DNA from: Clostridia bacterium
GTDB lineage: Bacteria; Bacillota; Clostridia; Oscillospirales; CAG-272
Assembly: GCA_017631325.1 (NCBI GenBank)
Contig: JAGBTM010000045.1
Location: forward strand, 135,348-189,883
Length of the DNA: 54,536 nt
Direction: 5' to 3'
Shown here: positions 16,683-24,992 of the stretch, in pieces
Numbering within the stretch: position 1 is the stretch's first letter
How the letters are laid out: each line of letters opens with the position of its first letter
Program-made: the position numbers and the translations under genes
Notes under the pieces: generated by a model
Told to the model about the DNA's origin: nothing
Database searches by the model: none
Seen by the model: the letters and a program-made list of their open reading frames with translations, nothing else

Positions 16683-17153
16683 ATGGTTATCATTGAAATG
16701 GAAAACGGACAAAAAATCGAGCTTGAGCTTTATCCCGAGGCGGCTCCCATCACGGTAAAGAACTTTGAGAAGCTTGTGAGTGAGGGCTTCTATGACGGTC
16801 TTACCTTCCACAGAATTATACGTGGCTTTATGATACAGGGCGGCTGTCCTCAAGGCAACGGAATGGGCGGCGCTGAGGAGAATATCGTTGGCGAGTTCAG
16901 AATGAACGGCCACGACAACCCCATAAAGCACGAGAGAGGCGTTATTTCTATGGCAAGAGCCTATAATCCCAACTCTGCCTCCTCTCAGTTCTTCATTATG
17001 CACGAGAATGCGCCTCACCTCGACGGACAGTATGCGGCCTTTGGTAAGGTTGTGTCGGGCATGGAGGTTGTAGACGAGATTGCTTCTATCCCCACCGATT
17101 ACAGTGACAGGCCTAAAATAGCCGTCAGAATGAAGAAGGTTTATCTCGCATAA
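16683..17153 (+). CDS. peptidyl-prolyl cis-trans isomerase, cyclophilin type
   Basis: A 156-residue single-domain cyclophilin without signal peptide, so probably cytoplasmic. Active-site segments are clear: TFHRIIRGFMIQGGCP (catalytic Arg and hydrophobic pocket), RAYNPNSASSQFFIMH, and AAFGKVVSGMEVVD. The start at 16683 is fixed by AGGAGAT seven bases upstream; the reading frame extends further 5' without start signals. It lies between two unrelated genes, divergent from the YtvI-like gene. Confidence 0.96.
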   Translation: MVIIEMENGQKIELELYPEAAPITVKNFEKLVSEGFYDGLTFHRIIRGFMIQGGCPQGNGMGGAEENIVGEFRMNGHDNPIKHERGVISMARAYNPNSASSQFFIMHENAPHLDGQYAAFGKVVSGMEVVDEIASIPTDYSDRPKIAVRMKKVYLA

Positions 17154-17253
17154 TTCAATATTTTCGCGTACGCACCACCTACACGCTTTGTGCTGTCCGC
17201 GGTTTTATTATTGCATATTCGATTGTACGAAAAATAAAACAGCCACACAAGAC

Positions 17254-17282
17254 TTGACACTCCTCGACTATTGTGGTAAAAT
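17254..17282 (+). promoter_or_regulatory. promoter of the putP-like gene
   Basis: TTGACA (17254-17259), 17-base spacer, TAAAAT (17277-17282), preceded by TTGTGG. Confidence 0.8.
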
Positions 17283-17324
17283 AAGTATATTGTTTATTTA
17301 AATATTTTTTTGAGGTGGCATTTT

Positions 17325-18875
17325 ATGAAGCTTACAATGATGATTTTTGCCATACTCGTATACCTCGGATTTATGGTATACCTTGGCATCAACCTTTCGA
17401 AGAAAAACAAATCTGCCGACGATATGTATCTTGGCGGCAGAAGGCTTGGCCCGTACGTTACGGCAATGAGCGCGGAGGCGTCGGATATGTCCTCATGGCT
17501 CCTTATGGGTCTGCCGGGCGTTGCACTTTTAAACGCATTTTCCAAAAGCGGTGGCTTCGCTGAGGCTGTATGGACTGCGCTAGGTCTTGCGATAGGCACA
17601 TACGTCAACTGGCTTATAGTTGCAAAGAGAATAAGAGTTTATACAGAGAAAACCAAGTCCACTACCATTCCCGCATTCCTCTCGGACAGATTTGGTGATA
17701 AGGCCGGTATTCTTACTGCTGTTGCGGCGATAGTTATTATCATATTCTTTATTCCATACACGGCTTCGGGATTTTCCGCTATCGGCAAGCTCGCAAGCAG
17801 TCTGTTCTCGGTTGACTATCACAGTACTATGATAGTAGGCGCTATCATTCTCGTAGCCTACACCGTAACGGGCGGCTTCCTTGCAGCGTCGGTTACCGAC
17901 TTTGTTCAGTCGATAGTTATGACTGTTGCTCTGTTCGTGGTCGTATGCTTCGGACTTGAGAACGCAGGCGGTCTTGAGGGTATTCAGAATAACATTCTCG
18001 CAATAGACGGTATCGAAAACCTCGGACAGTATTTCAGCCTTACAGGTACTGACGGCTCATACGGATTTTTGCCTATCGTTTCTACTCTTGCTTGGGGTCT
18101 CGGTTACTTCGGTATGCCTCACATTCTTCTTCGCTTTATGGCTATCGAGGACGAGAAGAAGCTCAAGGTTTCAAGACGCGTAGCTTCGGTTTGGGTTACC
18201 ATTTCTATGGGTATCGCAATTTTCATTGGCGTACTCGGTTACTCCTTCGTCGTAAACAACAACCTTTTGACCGACGGCTTCGACGCTGAAAGAATCGTTA
18301 TCTATTTTGCAAACGCTATTGCAAATCTCGACTCATTCGGTGCTATAATCGCAGGCGTAATCATCGCGGGTATTCTCGCATCTATTATGTCTACTGCGGA
18401 CTCGCAGCTTCTTGCAGCATCATCCTCGGTTTCCGAGAACCTCATCAGACGCTTCGTATGGAAGAACATGAGCGAAAAGGCTCAGATGTGGCTTGCGCGT
18501 ATTACCATGGTAATAATTGCAGCGGTTGCTATCGTTCTTGCTTGGGACCAGAACAGCTCCGTATTCCGTATCGTTTCGTTTGCTTGGGCAGGATTTGGCG
18601 CGGCATTCGGTCCTATAATCCTGTTTGCTCTGTTCTGGAAGAGAACTAACAAATGGGGCGCTCTTGCAGGCGTAGTTTCCGGTGGCGCTATGGTATTTAT
18701 CTGGAAATACCTCGTTCGTCCTCTTGGTGGCGCATTCGATATTTACGAGCTTCTTCCCGCATTTATCGTATCGGCTATCGCAATAGTTGCAGTTTCTCTT
18801 CTCACTGCAGCTCCCCAGAAGGAAGTTGAAGATACCTTTGACGAGGTCGTTGCTCATTGCAAGTCCTCTAAGTAA
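17325..18875 (+). CDS. putP: sodium:solute symporter, PutP-like (sodium/proline)
   Basis: A 516-residue SSF-family carrier with 12-13 membrane helices. Segments typical of PutP are GGRRLGPYVTAMSAEASDMS followed by WLLMGLPG (residues ~35-63), YTVTGGFLAASVTDFVQSI near residue 185, and ASIMSTADSQLLAASSSVSE near residue 360, which contains Na+-site Ser/Thr. Proline is the likely substrate, since the SAEASDMSSWLLMGLPG segment is characteristic of PutP rather than of pantothenate or sugar carriers, but this is by similarity only. GAGGTGG lies seven bases before the ATG at 17325. It is a single-gene transcript with its own promoter and terminator. Confidence 0.92.
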   Translation: MKLTMMIFAILVYLGFMVYLGINLSKKNKSADDMYLGGRRLGPYVTAMSAEASDMSSWLLMGLPGVALLNAFSKSGGFAEAVWTALGLAIGTYVNWLIVAKRIRVYTEKTKSTTIPAFLSDRFGDKAGILTAVAAIVIIIFFIPYTASGFSAIGKLASSLFSVDYHSTMIVGAIILVAYTVTGGFLAASVTDFVQSIVMTVALFVVVCFGLENAGGLEGIQNNILAIDGIENLGQYFSLTGTDGSYGFLPIVSTLAWGLGYFGMPHILLRFMAIEDEKKLKVSRRVASVWVTISMGIAIFIGVLGYSFVVNNNLLTDGFDAERIVIYFANAIANLDSFGAIIAGVIIAGILASIMSTADSQLLAASSSVSENLIRRFVWKNMSEKAQMWLARITMVIIAAVAIVLAWDQNSSVFRIVSFAWAGFGAAFGPIILFALFWKRTNKWGALAGVVSGGAMVFIWKYLVRPLGGAFDIYELLPAFIVSAIAIVAVSLLTAAPQKEVEDTFDEVVAHCKSSK

Positions 18876-18930
18876 TTTCTAAGAAATTATAAAAGTGCAA
18901 AAAATAAAATACAGCACTATTACATAATAA

Positions 18931-18976
18931 AAAATGGCGCGTTTTGCAAGCTTTAGTTTACAAAACGCGCCATTTT
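18931..18976 (+). terminator. intrinsic terminator after putP
   Basis: A 16-bp perfect stem (AAAATGGCGCGTTTTG / CAAAACGCGCCATTTT) with a 14-base loop, then TTATTT. The A/T flanks on both sides could also stop the convergent HAD gene. Confidence 0.9.
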
Positions 18977-19066
18977 TATTTAAAATCATTCGATATCCTT
19001 GGAAGAGAAACGAACATTATTGCAAAGGTTAGGGTCTTGGAACCGTTTCAGACGTTGCTCCCAGCA

Positions 19067-19714
19067 TCACTTAAGAAGCTCTAAAAGCTCCTCCGGTGTT
19101 GAGACAGTGTAAGTAAATTCAGAGCTGTCAATTTCCTCCATCGTGCCGTGTCCCCATCTGACGCCTACCGAGTCAATGCCGCACCTTTTTGCGCCCTCTG
19201 CATCGTATACTCTGTCACCGACGAGAACCGTTCTTTTGGGGTCTGCGCCAACCTCGGCCATAGCATATTCCAGCACCTGCCATTTGTGGTCGCGGGTATC
19301 GGCTGACGCGCCTCCAAGAAAATCAAAATACTTATCAAGCTCAAAGAGTGATATTATCTTTTTTGCGGTGTTTTCGGGCTTCGAGGTTGCGAGAAAAATC
19401 TTCTTTCCGGCTTTCTTAAGTCCCTCAAGCATCTCGACAATACCGTCGTATACTACGTTATCCCACCAGCCGTAGATATTATAGTATTCCCTGAATTTTT
19501 CGATAGCGTCAACCACCGTTTCCTTTGTAAAGCCGAACTCGTCCTGCCACACCTCGTAGAGCGACGGACCTATAAAGCGTCTGAGAGAGGCTCGGTCGCC
19601 GTAGTTCTTGACGCCCATTTTTTTAAACGCATATATAAAGCCCTCGACAAGTCCAGACTCTGGGTCTGTTAGAGTGCCATCGAGGTCGAAGGCAATAAAA
19701 TCGTACTTTGACAT
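19067..19714 (-). CDS. HAD-family hydrolase, phosphoglycolate phosphatase-like
   Basis: A 215-residue haloacid-dehalogenase phosphatase with a helical cap inserted after motif I. Motif I is DLDGT (nucleophile D10, D12), motif II FLATSKPE, the conserved Lys lies in DHKWQVLEY, and motif III is VLVGDRVYDAEGAKR. The RRFIGPSLYEVW segment in the cap is common in the Gph/PpaX subgroup. Substrate cannot be told from sequence; phosphoglycolate, pyrophosphate or nucleotides are possible. GGAG precedes the ATG at 19714. Confidence 0.88.
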   Translation of the reverse strand: MSKYDFIAFDLDGTLTDPESGLVEGFIYAFKKMGVKNYGDRASLRRFIGPSLYEVWQDEFGFTKETVVDAIEKFREYYNIYGWWDNVVYDGIVEMLEGLKKAGKKIFLATSKPENTAKKIISLFELDKYFDFLGGASADTRDHKWQVLEYAMAEVGADPKRTVLVGDRVYDAEGAKRCGIDSVGVRWGHGTMEEIDSSEFTYTVSTPEELLELLK

Positions 19715-19832
19715 GCTTTTCTCCGTTTGGATAAAATTTAATTCTTTGCAAATAATATTTTTACCTTAATTATATTAGGTACGTCTATAACTCTATAATA
19801 TTTTACAACATTTTTCCCGTTATGTCAAGAAG

Positions 19833-19861
19833 TCGGGGCGCAGATTTTCTCTGCGCCCCGA
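19833..19861. terminator. strong GC hairpin downstream of gdhA
   Basis: A 12-bp stem, TCGGGGCGCAGA / TCTGCGCCCCGA, about 30 bases past the gdhA stop codon. On the minus strand it is followed by ACTTCTTG rather than a T-run, so termination may need help; it may instead protect the mRNA 3' end. Confidence 0.6.
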
Positions 19862-19889
19862 TAAAGAACTTAAATATTAAGACAGTTAA

Positions 19890-21239
19890 TTAAACTGCTC
19901 CCTGAGCGAGCATAGCGTCCGCAACCTTGATGAAGCCTGCGATGTTAGCGCCTGCAACGAGGTCGCCCTTCATGCCGTACTTATCAGCTGCGGCAACCGA
20001 AGCCGTGAAGATATTCTTCATTATCATCTTGAGCTTCTCGTCAACCTCCTCTGCAGTCCAGCCGTAGCGCATTGAGTTCTGGCTCATTTCAAGACCCGAA
20101 ACCGAAACGCCACCTGCGTTAACTGCCTTAGAGGGCGCTACGATAACACCGTTAGCCTTGAGATATGCAACTGCCTCGTTGGTGGTGGGCATGTTGGAAA
20201 CCTCAACGTAGTACTTGACACCGTTTTTAACAATCTGTTCAGCCTCTGCCATGCCAACCTCGTTCTGAGTAGCGCAAGGCATAACGATATCAACCTTCTC
20301 GCCCCAGGGCTTCTGTCCCTTGAAGAAGGGTACGCCGAACTTGTCTGCGTAGTCCTCAACTCTGTTACGGCAGGAAGCACGCATTTCAAGAAGATAATTA
20401 ACCTTCTCATCGGTAGAAACACCGTCCTTGTCGTAAACGTAACCGTCAGGACCGGAAATAGTAACGACCTTGCCGCCAAGCTCGTTAATCTTCTTTACAG
20501 TACCCCAAGCAACGTTACCAAAGCCGGAAATAGCGAAGGTCTTACCCTTGATGCTGTCACCGAAGTAGTTGAGCATCTCTACAGTGTAGTAAACTGCTCC
20601 GTAGCCTGTTGCTTCGGGACGAATGAGAGAGCCACCGTAAGGGATACCCTTACCGGTAAGAACGCCGGTGAACTCGTTGCGAATTCTCTTGTACTGGCCG
20701 AAGAGGTAGCCTATCTCTCTGGCACCTACGCCGATGTCACCTGCGGGAACGTCGGTGTCGGGACCTATGTACTTGCAAAGCTCTGTCATAAAGCTCTGGC
20801 AGAAGCGCATAACCTCAGCGTCGGACTTGCCCTTGGGATCGAAGTCAGAGCCGCCCTTACCACCGCCCATAGGAAGGCTGGTAAGAGAGTTCTTGAAGGT
20901 CTGCTCAAAGCCAAGGAACTTGATGATACTCTCGTTTACAGACGGGTGGAAACGAAGACCGCCCTTGTAGGGACCTATTGCGCTGTTAAACTGTATGCGG
21001 AATCCGCGGTTTACAACAACCTTGCCGTCGTCGGTAGTCCACGGAACGCGGAACTTGATAATTCTCTCGGGCTCTACAAGGCGCTCAAGAACACCACTCT
21101 CTACGTAAATGGGGCTCTGCTCAAGCACGGGCTCGATAGACTCGAGAACCTCTCTGACTGTCTGGTGGAACTCGCTTTCGCCTGCGTTGCGGGCAATAAC
21201 TCTTTCCATTAAATCGTTCAAATACGCTGACTTAAACAT
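19890..21239 (-). CDS. gdhA: NADP-type glutamate dehydrogenase
   Basis: Interconverts glutamate and 2-oxoglutarate plus ammonium; this hexameric ~450-residue class usually assimilates ammonium with NADPH. The 449-residue protein has the substrate domain first, with NSAIGPYKGGLRFHPSVNES (residues ~87-106) and PMGGGKGGSDFDPKGKSD carrying the catalytic Lys. The Rossmann domain follows with ISGFGNVAWGTVKKINELG near residue 243. Ending and length are normal. It has its own promoter (21280-21308). Coenzyme preference is assigned from subfamily resemblance, not from a decisive residue. Confidence 0.96.
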   Translation of the reverse strand: MFKSAYLNDLMERVIARNAGESEFHQTVREVLESIEPVLEQSPIYVESGVLERLVEPERIIKFRVPWTTDDGKVVVNRGFRIQFNSAIGPYKGGLRFHPSVNESIIKFLGFEQTFKNSLTSLPMGGGKGGSDFDPKGKSDAEVMRFCQSFMTELCKYIGPDTDVPAGDIGVGAREIGYLFGQYKRIRNEFTGVLTGKGIPYGGSLIRPEATGYGAVYYTVEMLNYFGDSIKGKTFAISGFGNVAWGTVKKINELGGKVVTISGPDGYVYDKDGVSTDEKVNYLLEMRASCRNRVEDYADKFGVPFFKGQKPWGEKVDIVMPCATQNEVGMAEAEQIVKNGVKYYVEVSNMPTTNEAVAYLKANGVIVAPSKAVNAGGVSVSGLEMSQNSMRYGWTAEEVDEKLKMIMKNIFTASVAAADKYGMKGDLVAGANIAGFIKVADAMLAQGAV

Positions 21240-21279
21240 TGGTTTTTCTCCTAAATATTAAATTTAAAATCTACAAATA

Positions 21280-21308
21280 ATTATAAAACAAAATATTGCC
21301 AAAATCAA
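21280..21308 (-). promoter_or_regulatory. promoter of gdhA
   Basis: On the minus strand TTGATT (21308-21303), 17-base spacer, TATAAT (21285-21280). AGGAG follows near the ATG. Confidence 0.75.
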
Positions 21309-21455
21309 TAGATTTTTACAATTTTTTTATATAAATGCAACTTTTTTTGAATAATTTGCAAATTTCAGTCATTTTTAGGCAAAAAGAGCAAAATTTGACT
21401 GTATTAGTTGTTTTTTTATTCACTTTTCTACGTTTTGGCAATACGCATAAATACA

Positions 21456-22853
21456 ATGATTAAGATTAAACACAAAAAAGAACTCAGACTTCCCGCAAGG
21501 GCGTCGCTCTTTTATCTTTTGGCCTCGGGCGGTGCAAAATGCGCGGGACTTCTTTTTACACCCGTATTCACAAGAATAATGCCTGCCGAGGAATACGGAT
21601 ACTATACGCTTTATATTTCTATTCTTGCTCTATCATCGGTTATAACGACAGCGGCCGCAACGGGTGGTGTTATGTACAAGGGTTATTCAAGCTTCAAGGA
21701 TGAAAAGTCGAGCTTCACCTCAGCGGCCATCGGACTTTCTATAATCCTGATACCTCCCGTCATGATAGCTCTGTTGATTTTCAAGGATAGGCTGGGTATC
21801 GGGGCCGGACTAATTCCACTTATAGCTCTTCAGCTTCTTTGCGACGGCGCGATAGCGGCCAAAAGCTCCGAGAAAAGATATTCGTACAAGTATTTCTACG
21901 TGGTTGTATTTACTCTTGCAAGCTCGGTTTTGTCACCTCTTGTTGCTCTCGTTCTAATCAAATTTTTGCGTGGCTCCACAGCTAGAATACTAGGACTTCT
22001 GGCAGTGTCAATTATGTTGGCTCTGCCGATACTCACCGAATGCGTGAGGGTAGGTTTTTTCAAAAAAGAGGTGTGGCGCTTTGCTCTTAGATATTCCCTG
22101 CCTCAGCTCCCAAATGCCATTGGCGTGGCTGTGATAGCTCAAGCGGACAAGCTCATTATTTCGGGATATATGGGTGAAGGGGCGCTCGCCTCATACTCAG
22201 TTGCGCACTCTATAGGCATAGGCCTTACATTCATAACCTCAAGCCTTGGCTCTGCGCTTCACCCTTGGATCATCCGAAAGCTCGAGGGGGACAGGTGGGA
22301 TATAGTAGAGGATATGCTCACAAAGCTTTTTATAGCACTATCATCTCTTGCCGTAATAGTAGTCGCTCTCTCACCCGAGGCACTCGGTATACTGACACCA
22401 AAAAGCTACTCAGTAGCTCTGCCAGCCATTCTGCCGATAACTCTCTCTACTCTGCCTACCTTTCTGCTCTCTGCTCTTGCGATTATATCACTCCACGAGG
22501 GAAAATCATACTACCCATCTATCGCCTCGGTCGTTGGCGCTGCGGTAAACGTCGCAAGCAACGTTTGGCTTGTCCCGAGAATGTCGTATCTTGGCGCAGG
22601 ACTTTCGCTCTTTATATCCTATACGATAGCTACGCTGCTCTGCTATGCCTTTAATAAAATACACCGAACGCGCCTTTTCTCACTTTCGAAGTTTTCCTTG
22701 ATTTTCGCTATGGCAGCGCTTTTCAGCACGGCAGCAAAGGGGTTGTACGACTCGCTTATACTAAGACTTCTTTTAATTATAGCGCCCATCGTTATGCTCG
22801 GGCGAACGCTCTGGAAAATGAAGGACAGCATTACCGAAAAGGCAGAAACTTGA
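21456..22853 (+). CDS. oligosaccharide flippase (Wzx/MOP superfamily)
   Basis: A 465-residue membrane protein with about 12-14 helices and an N-terminus of the polysaccharide biosynthesis type: ASGGAKCAGLLFTPVFTRIM followed by PAEEYGYYTLY (residues ~24-54). Such proteins flip undecaprenyl-linked glycan units. It is distinct from the SpoVB-like gene at 12605-14140. No glycosyltransferases lie nearby, so its glycan is unknown. The start is uncertain: the ATG at 21456 leaves a natural N-terminus (MIKIKHKKELRLP) but has no clear ribosome binding site; longer in-frame reading up to 21408 is possible. It is followed by a tandem-repeat array, not by a terminator on its own strand. Confidence 0.83.
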   Translation: MIKIKHKKELRLPARASLFYLLASGGAKCAGLLFTPVFTRIMPAEEYGYYTLYISILALSSVITTAAATGGVMYKGYSSFKDEKSSFTSAAIGLSIILIPPVMIALLIFKDRLGIGAGLIPLIALQLLCDGAIAAKSSEKRYSYKYFYVVVFTLASSVLSPLVALVLIKFLRGSTARILGLLAVSIMLALPILTECVRVGFFKKEVWRFALRYSLPQLPNAIGVAVIAQADKLIISGYMGEGALASYSVAHSIGIGLTFITSSLGSALHPWIIRKLEGDRWDIVEDMLTKLFIALSSLAVIVVALSPEALGILTPKSYSVALPAILPITLSTLPTFLLSALAIISLHEGKSYYPSIASVVGAAVNVASNVWLVPRMSYLGAGLSLFISYTIATLLCYAFNKIHRTRLFSLSKFSLIFAMAALFSTAAKGLYDSLILRLLLIIAPIVMLGRTLWKMKDSITEKAET

Positions 22854-22862
22854 AATTACCCC

Positions 22863-23066
22863 ACACCCGTGTCGAAAAAATATGAAAGACCAACGTAGAA
22901 AATCGACCCCACCCACGTGTCAAAAATATGAGAGACCAACGTAGGAAATCAACCCACCCACGTGTCAAAAATATGAGAGACCAACGTAGGAAATCGACCC
23001 ACCCACGTGTCGAAAAAATATGAAAGACCAACGCAGGAAATCAACCCACCCACGTGTCAAAAATAT
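22863..23066. repeat. 45-48-bp tandem repeat, five copies
   Basis: Units anchored on the GTGTC core begin at 22869, 22917, 22962, 23007 and 23054 (steps 48, 45, 45, 47). Each holds CCCACCCACGTGTC, an A-run, TATGAAAGACCAACGTAGG and AAATC. Copies differ mainly by an AA insertion in the A-run and a few substitutions. The array sits between the convergent flippase gene and the GH20 operon. It does not alternate with unique spacers. On the minus strand it reads through as a 15-16-residue repeat, but without start signals. Confidence 0.9.
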
Positions 23067-23070
23067 GAAA

Positions 23071-23097
23071 GGCAGAGATGCGTTTCGCATCTCTGCC
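23071..23097 (-). terminator. terminator of the GH20 operon
   Basis: A 12-bp perfect stem, GGCAGAGATGCG / CGCATCTCTGCC, with a 3-base loop, eight bases past the last GH20 stop codon. On the minus strand it is followed by TTTCATATTTTT. Confidence 0.8.
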
Positions 23098-23104
23098 AAA
23101 AAAA

Positions 23105-24934
23105 TTATCTTGCAAAAACTACGGGAGCATCGAAGGGGTGATTAAGCTTCTCTACCTCAAGCTCTGCGAGGCGTGAAAGCTCGCCCGAAAGATACTTGTT
23201 TATACGGCGGATTGCTCCTCTTGCGCGCTCGAGACGTCTGCCGTAAGCGCTTTCAACCCATCCCTCACCAAAGGGCTTAAGATACTTATCCTTGTAGCCC
23301 ATGTGAAGCTCACATGCACGCTCCATAGAGGAAATGTAGCGCACAAGAAGCTCGTCGGCTATCTTCTTAAGCATCTCTTTGTCACCCTTGTCGTATGCGG
23401 GACGAAGATTTTCAACTATCTCGAACTTAACGGCCATATTGTCAAAGAGATTATAGCAGTACTTGTAGAGGAAGTCCCACTTGGGATCATTCTTCTCTGC
23501 AAGAGGCTTGAACCACTCTGCGTTACGTCTGTGGTAGCCCGAAAGCGCCCACTCCTGCATATCCTTCTCCAACATATTCTGCATAATATCGCAGTTATAG
23601 AACTGCTCTCCGAGGCCGTCCTTCCAATAGCTTGCCGCAGCCTTCTGCTCGTCGGTCTCGTAAAGGTAGCTAAGATTACTCATCATCATAAACGCGTCGT
23701 AGGAAGCACCGGTTACAAACTCGAAGCTATCCTTAGTTCCCTCGTCGGTGTCGTTGTAGCAGAACTCGCCGTAGCGTGCAAGCTCAAGAAGAGTGGTCTG
23801 ATAAATCGTCTTTGCATAGCACCATACCGAGAGCGCCACCTCCTTTACACCCTTTGCCTTACAAGCAGGAAGAGAGTCCTGAGTTGCAAGAGCCGAGAAA
23901 ATGTTATCGGGAAGAGGGTTATGCCATATACGGATGCCGCCAAGGAACATGGGGGGTCTGCCGTTAAGCTCGACGTGCTTGTCGATAAGGGGTGAGTCGC
24001 AGCCCGGGAACTGACCGTAGTGCCAGTACATAAGCTCTACCTCGGGGTTAACCAGAGCCTTGATTTCGTCAGAAATAACTGCGTTTACGTCATAGTTATT
24101 GTAGGTTTTAGACGAATAAGCGATATACATATCGCTCGCTATTATGGGCTTTAAGCCGTGCTTTTTGCATATCTCGGCTGCACGGTTAACGTGCTCTACG
24201 AGAAGTCCGAGAGGCTCTCTGTAGCCGTGCTTCTTGAACGAAGCGCCCATACCGAGACCGTGAGTTTCGTCACAGCCGATATGAATTTTGTCGGTTCTGA
24301 AGGGCGCGGATACGTTTACTATCATTTCCTCAACGAACTCGTAGGTCTTGTCGTTCTGGGGCTCGAGAACCTGTCCGTTCTCCTTCATGCCATTTGCCTC
24401 AGGCCACTGAAGATAGGAGCCGAGGTGTCCGAGAGTCTGCATCATGGGGATAAGCTCCATGCCGAGAGCATAGCCGTAGTCGTCAAGCTCCTTGTATTCG
24501 TCGTAGGTAAACGTGCCTCTCATATAACCAAAGAAGGGTCTGCCGGGTATGGTATAGAGGTCCTCTATATAGAGGAAGAGCTGGTTGAAGCCCCAGAGCG
24601 CCATGTAATCTATAAGCTCCTTAAGGCTCTCAAGATTGAGAACCGTACCAAACGAGAGGTCTATCATGCAGCCGAGAGACTCAAACGCTTCCTTTTCGGT
24701 CTTTTTGAAGGCAGCTCCGCCCGCCTTTTTATAGTTCATAGCAAAAAGCGTCAGAGCACGGCAGAAATGATGCTTCTTCGAGCATTTAATCTCGCCCGAC
24801 TTGCCGTCAAAGGAAACTACTATATCCCCAGAGGGCGAATACTTTACTTCAGCCTCAATCGCGTCAAGCGAGAGCTTGTTGCCGAGCATCTCTACTATTT
24901 TGGCGTAATCCTCGGGTAAATTTATAAATTTCAT
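23105..24934 (-). CDS. GH20-type beta-N-acetylhexosaminidase, tandem copy 1
   Basis: A 609-residue cytoplasmic-looking protein (no signal peptide). Residues ~1-80 form a short N-terminal alpha/beta domain and ~85-420 a TIM barrel. The GH20 catalytic pair is visible as HIGCDETHGLG with D222-E223; in GH20 enzymes the Asp orients the substrate acetamido group and the Glu is the acid. Other barrel landmarks are FFGYMRG and QTLGHL. The usual GH20 DxxR arginine is absent (D92-L-S-F95). The last ~190 residues are helical and of unknown role. It is the last gene of the predicted operon, 58 bases after copy 2, with AGGAG before the ATG and a terminator after it. Substrate is likely a beta-linked amino sugar, but the missing Arg leaves this open. 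Confidence 0.82.
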   Translation of the reverse strand: MKFINLPEDYAKIVEMLGNKLSLDAIEAEVKYSPSGDIVVSFDGKSGEIKCSKKHHFCRALTLFAMNYKKAGGAAFKKTEKEAFESLGCMIDLSFGTVLNLESLKELIDYMALWGFNQLFLYIEDLYTIPGRPFFGYMRGTFTYDEYKELDDYGYALGMELIPMMQTLGHLGSYLQWPEANGMKENGQVLEPQNDKTYEFVEEMIVNVSAPFRTDKIHIGCDETHGLGMGASFKKHGYREPLGLLVEHVNRAAEICKKHGLKPIIASDMYIAYSSKTYNNYDVNAVISDEIKALVNPEVELMYWHYGQFPGCDSPLIDKHVELNGRPPMFLGGIRIWHNPLPDNIFSALATQDSLPACKAKGVKEVALSVWCYAKTIYQTTLLELARYGEFCYNDTDEGTKDSFEFVTGASYDAFMMMSNLSYLYETDEQKAAASYWKDGLGEQFYNCDIMQNMLEKDMQEWALSGYHRRNAEWFKPLAEKNDPKWDFLYKYCYNLFDNMAVKFEIVENLRPAYDKGDKEMLKKIADELLVRYISSMERACELHMGYKDKYLKPFGEGWVESAYGRRLERARGAIRRINKYLSGELSRLAELEVEKLNHPFDAPVVFAR

Positions 24935-24992
24935 TTTATTCTCCTATCATTTATGCAATAAATTATTAACAACAAATTATTAACAAGCAATA

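Noticed and set aside
22831..23031. Minus-strand repeat protein read from the 45-bp array
   Set aside because: The periodic peptide is a by-product of a 45-base period; no start signal, and it sits downstream of an operon terminator.
22863..23066. CRISPR array
   Set aside because: The units are contiguous near-identical repeats without unique spacers, and no cas gene is present.
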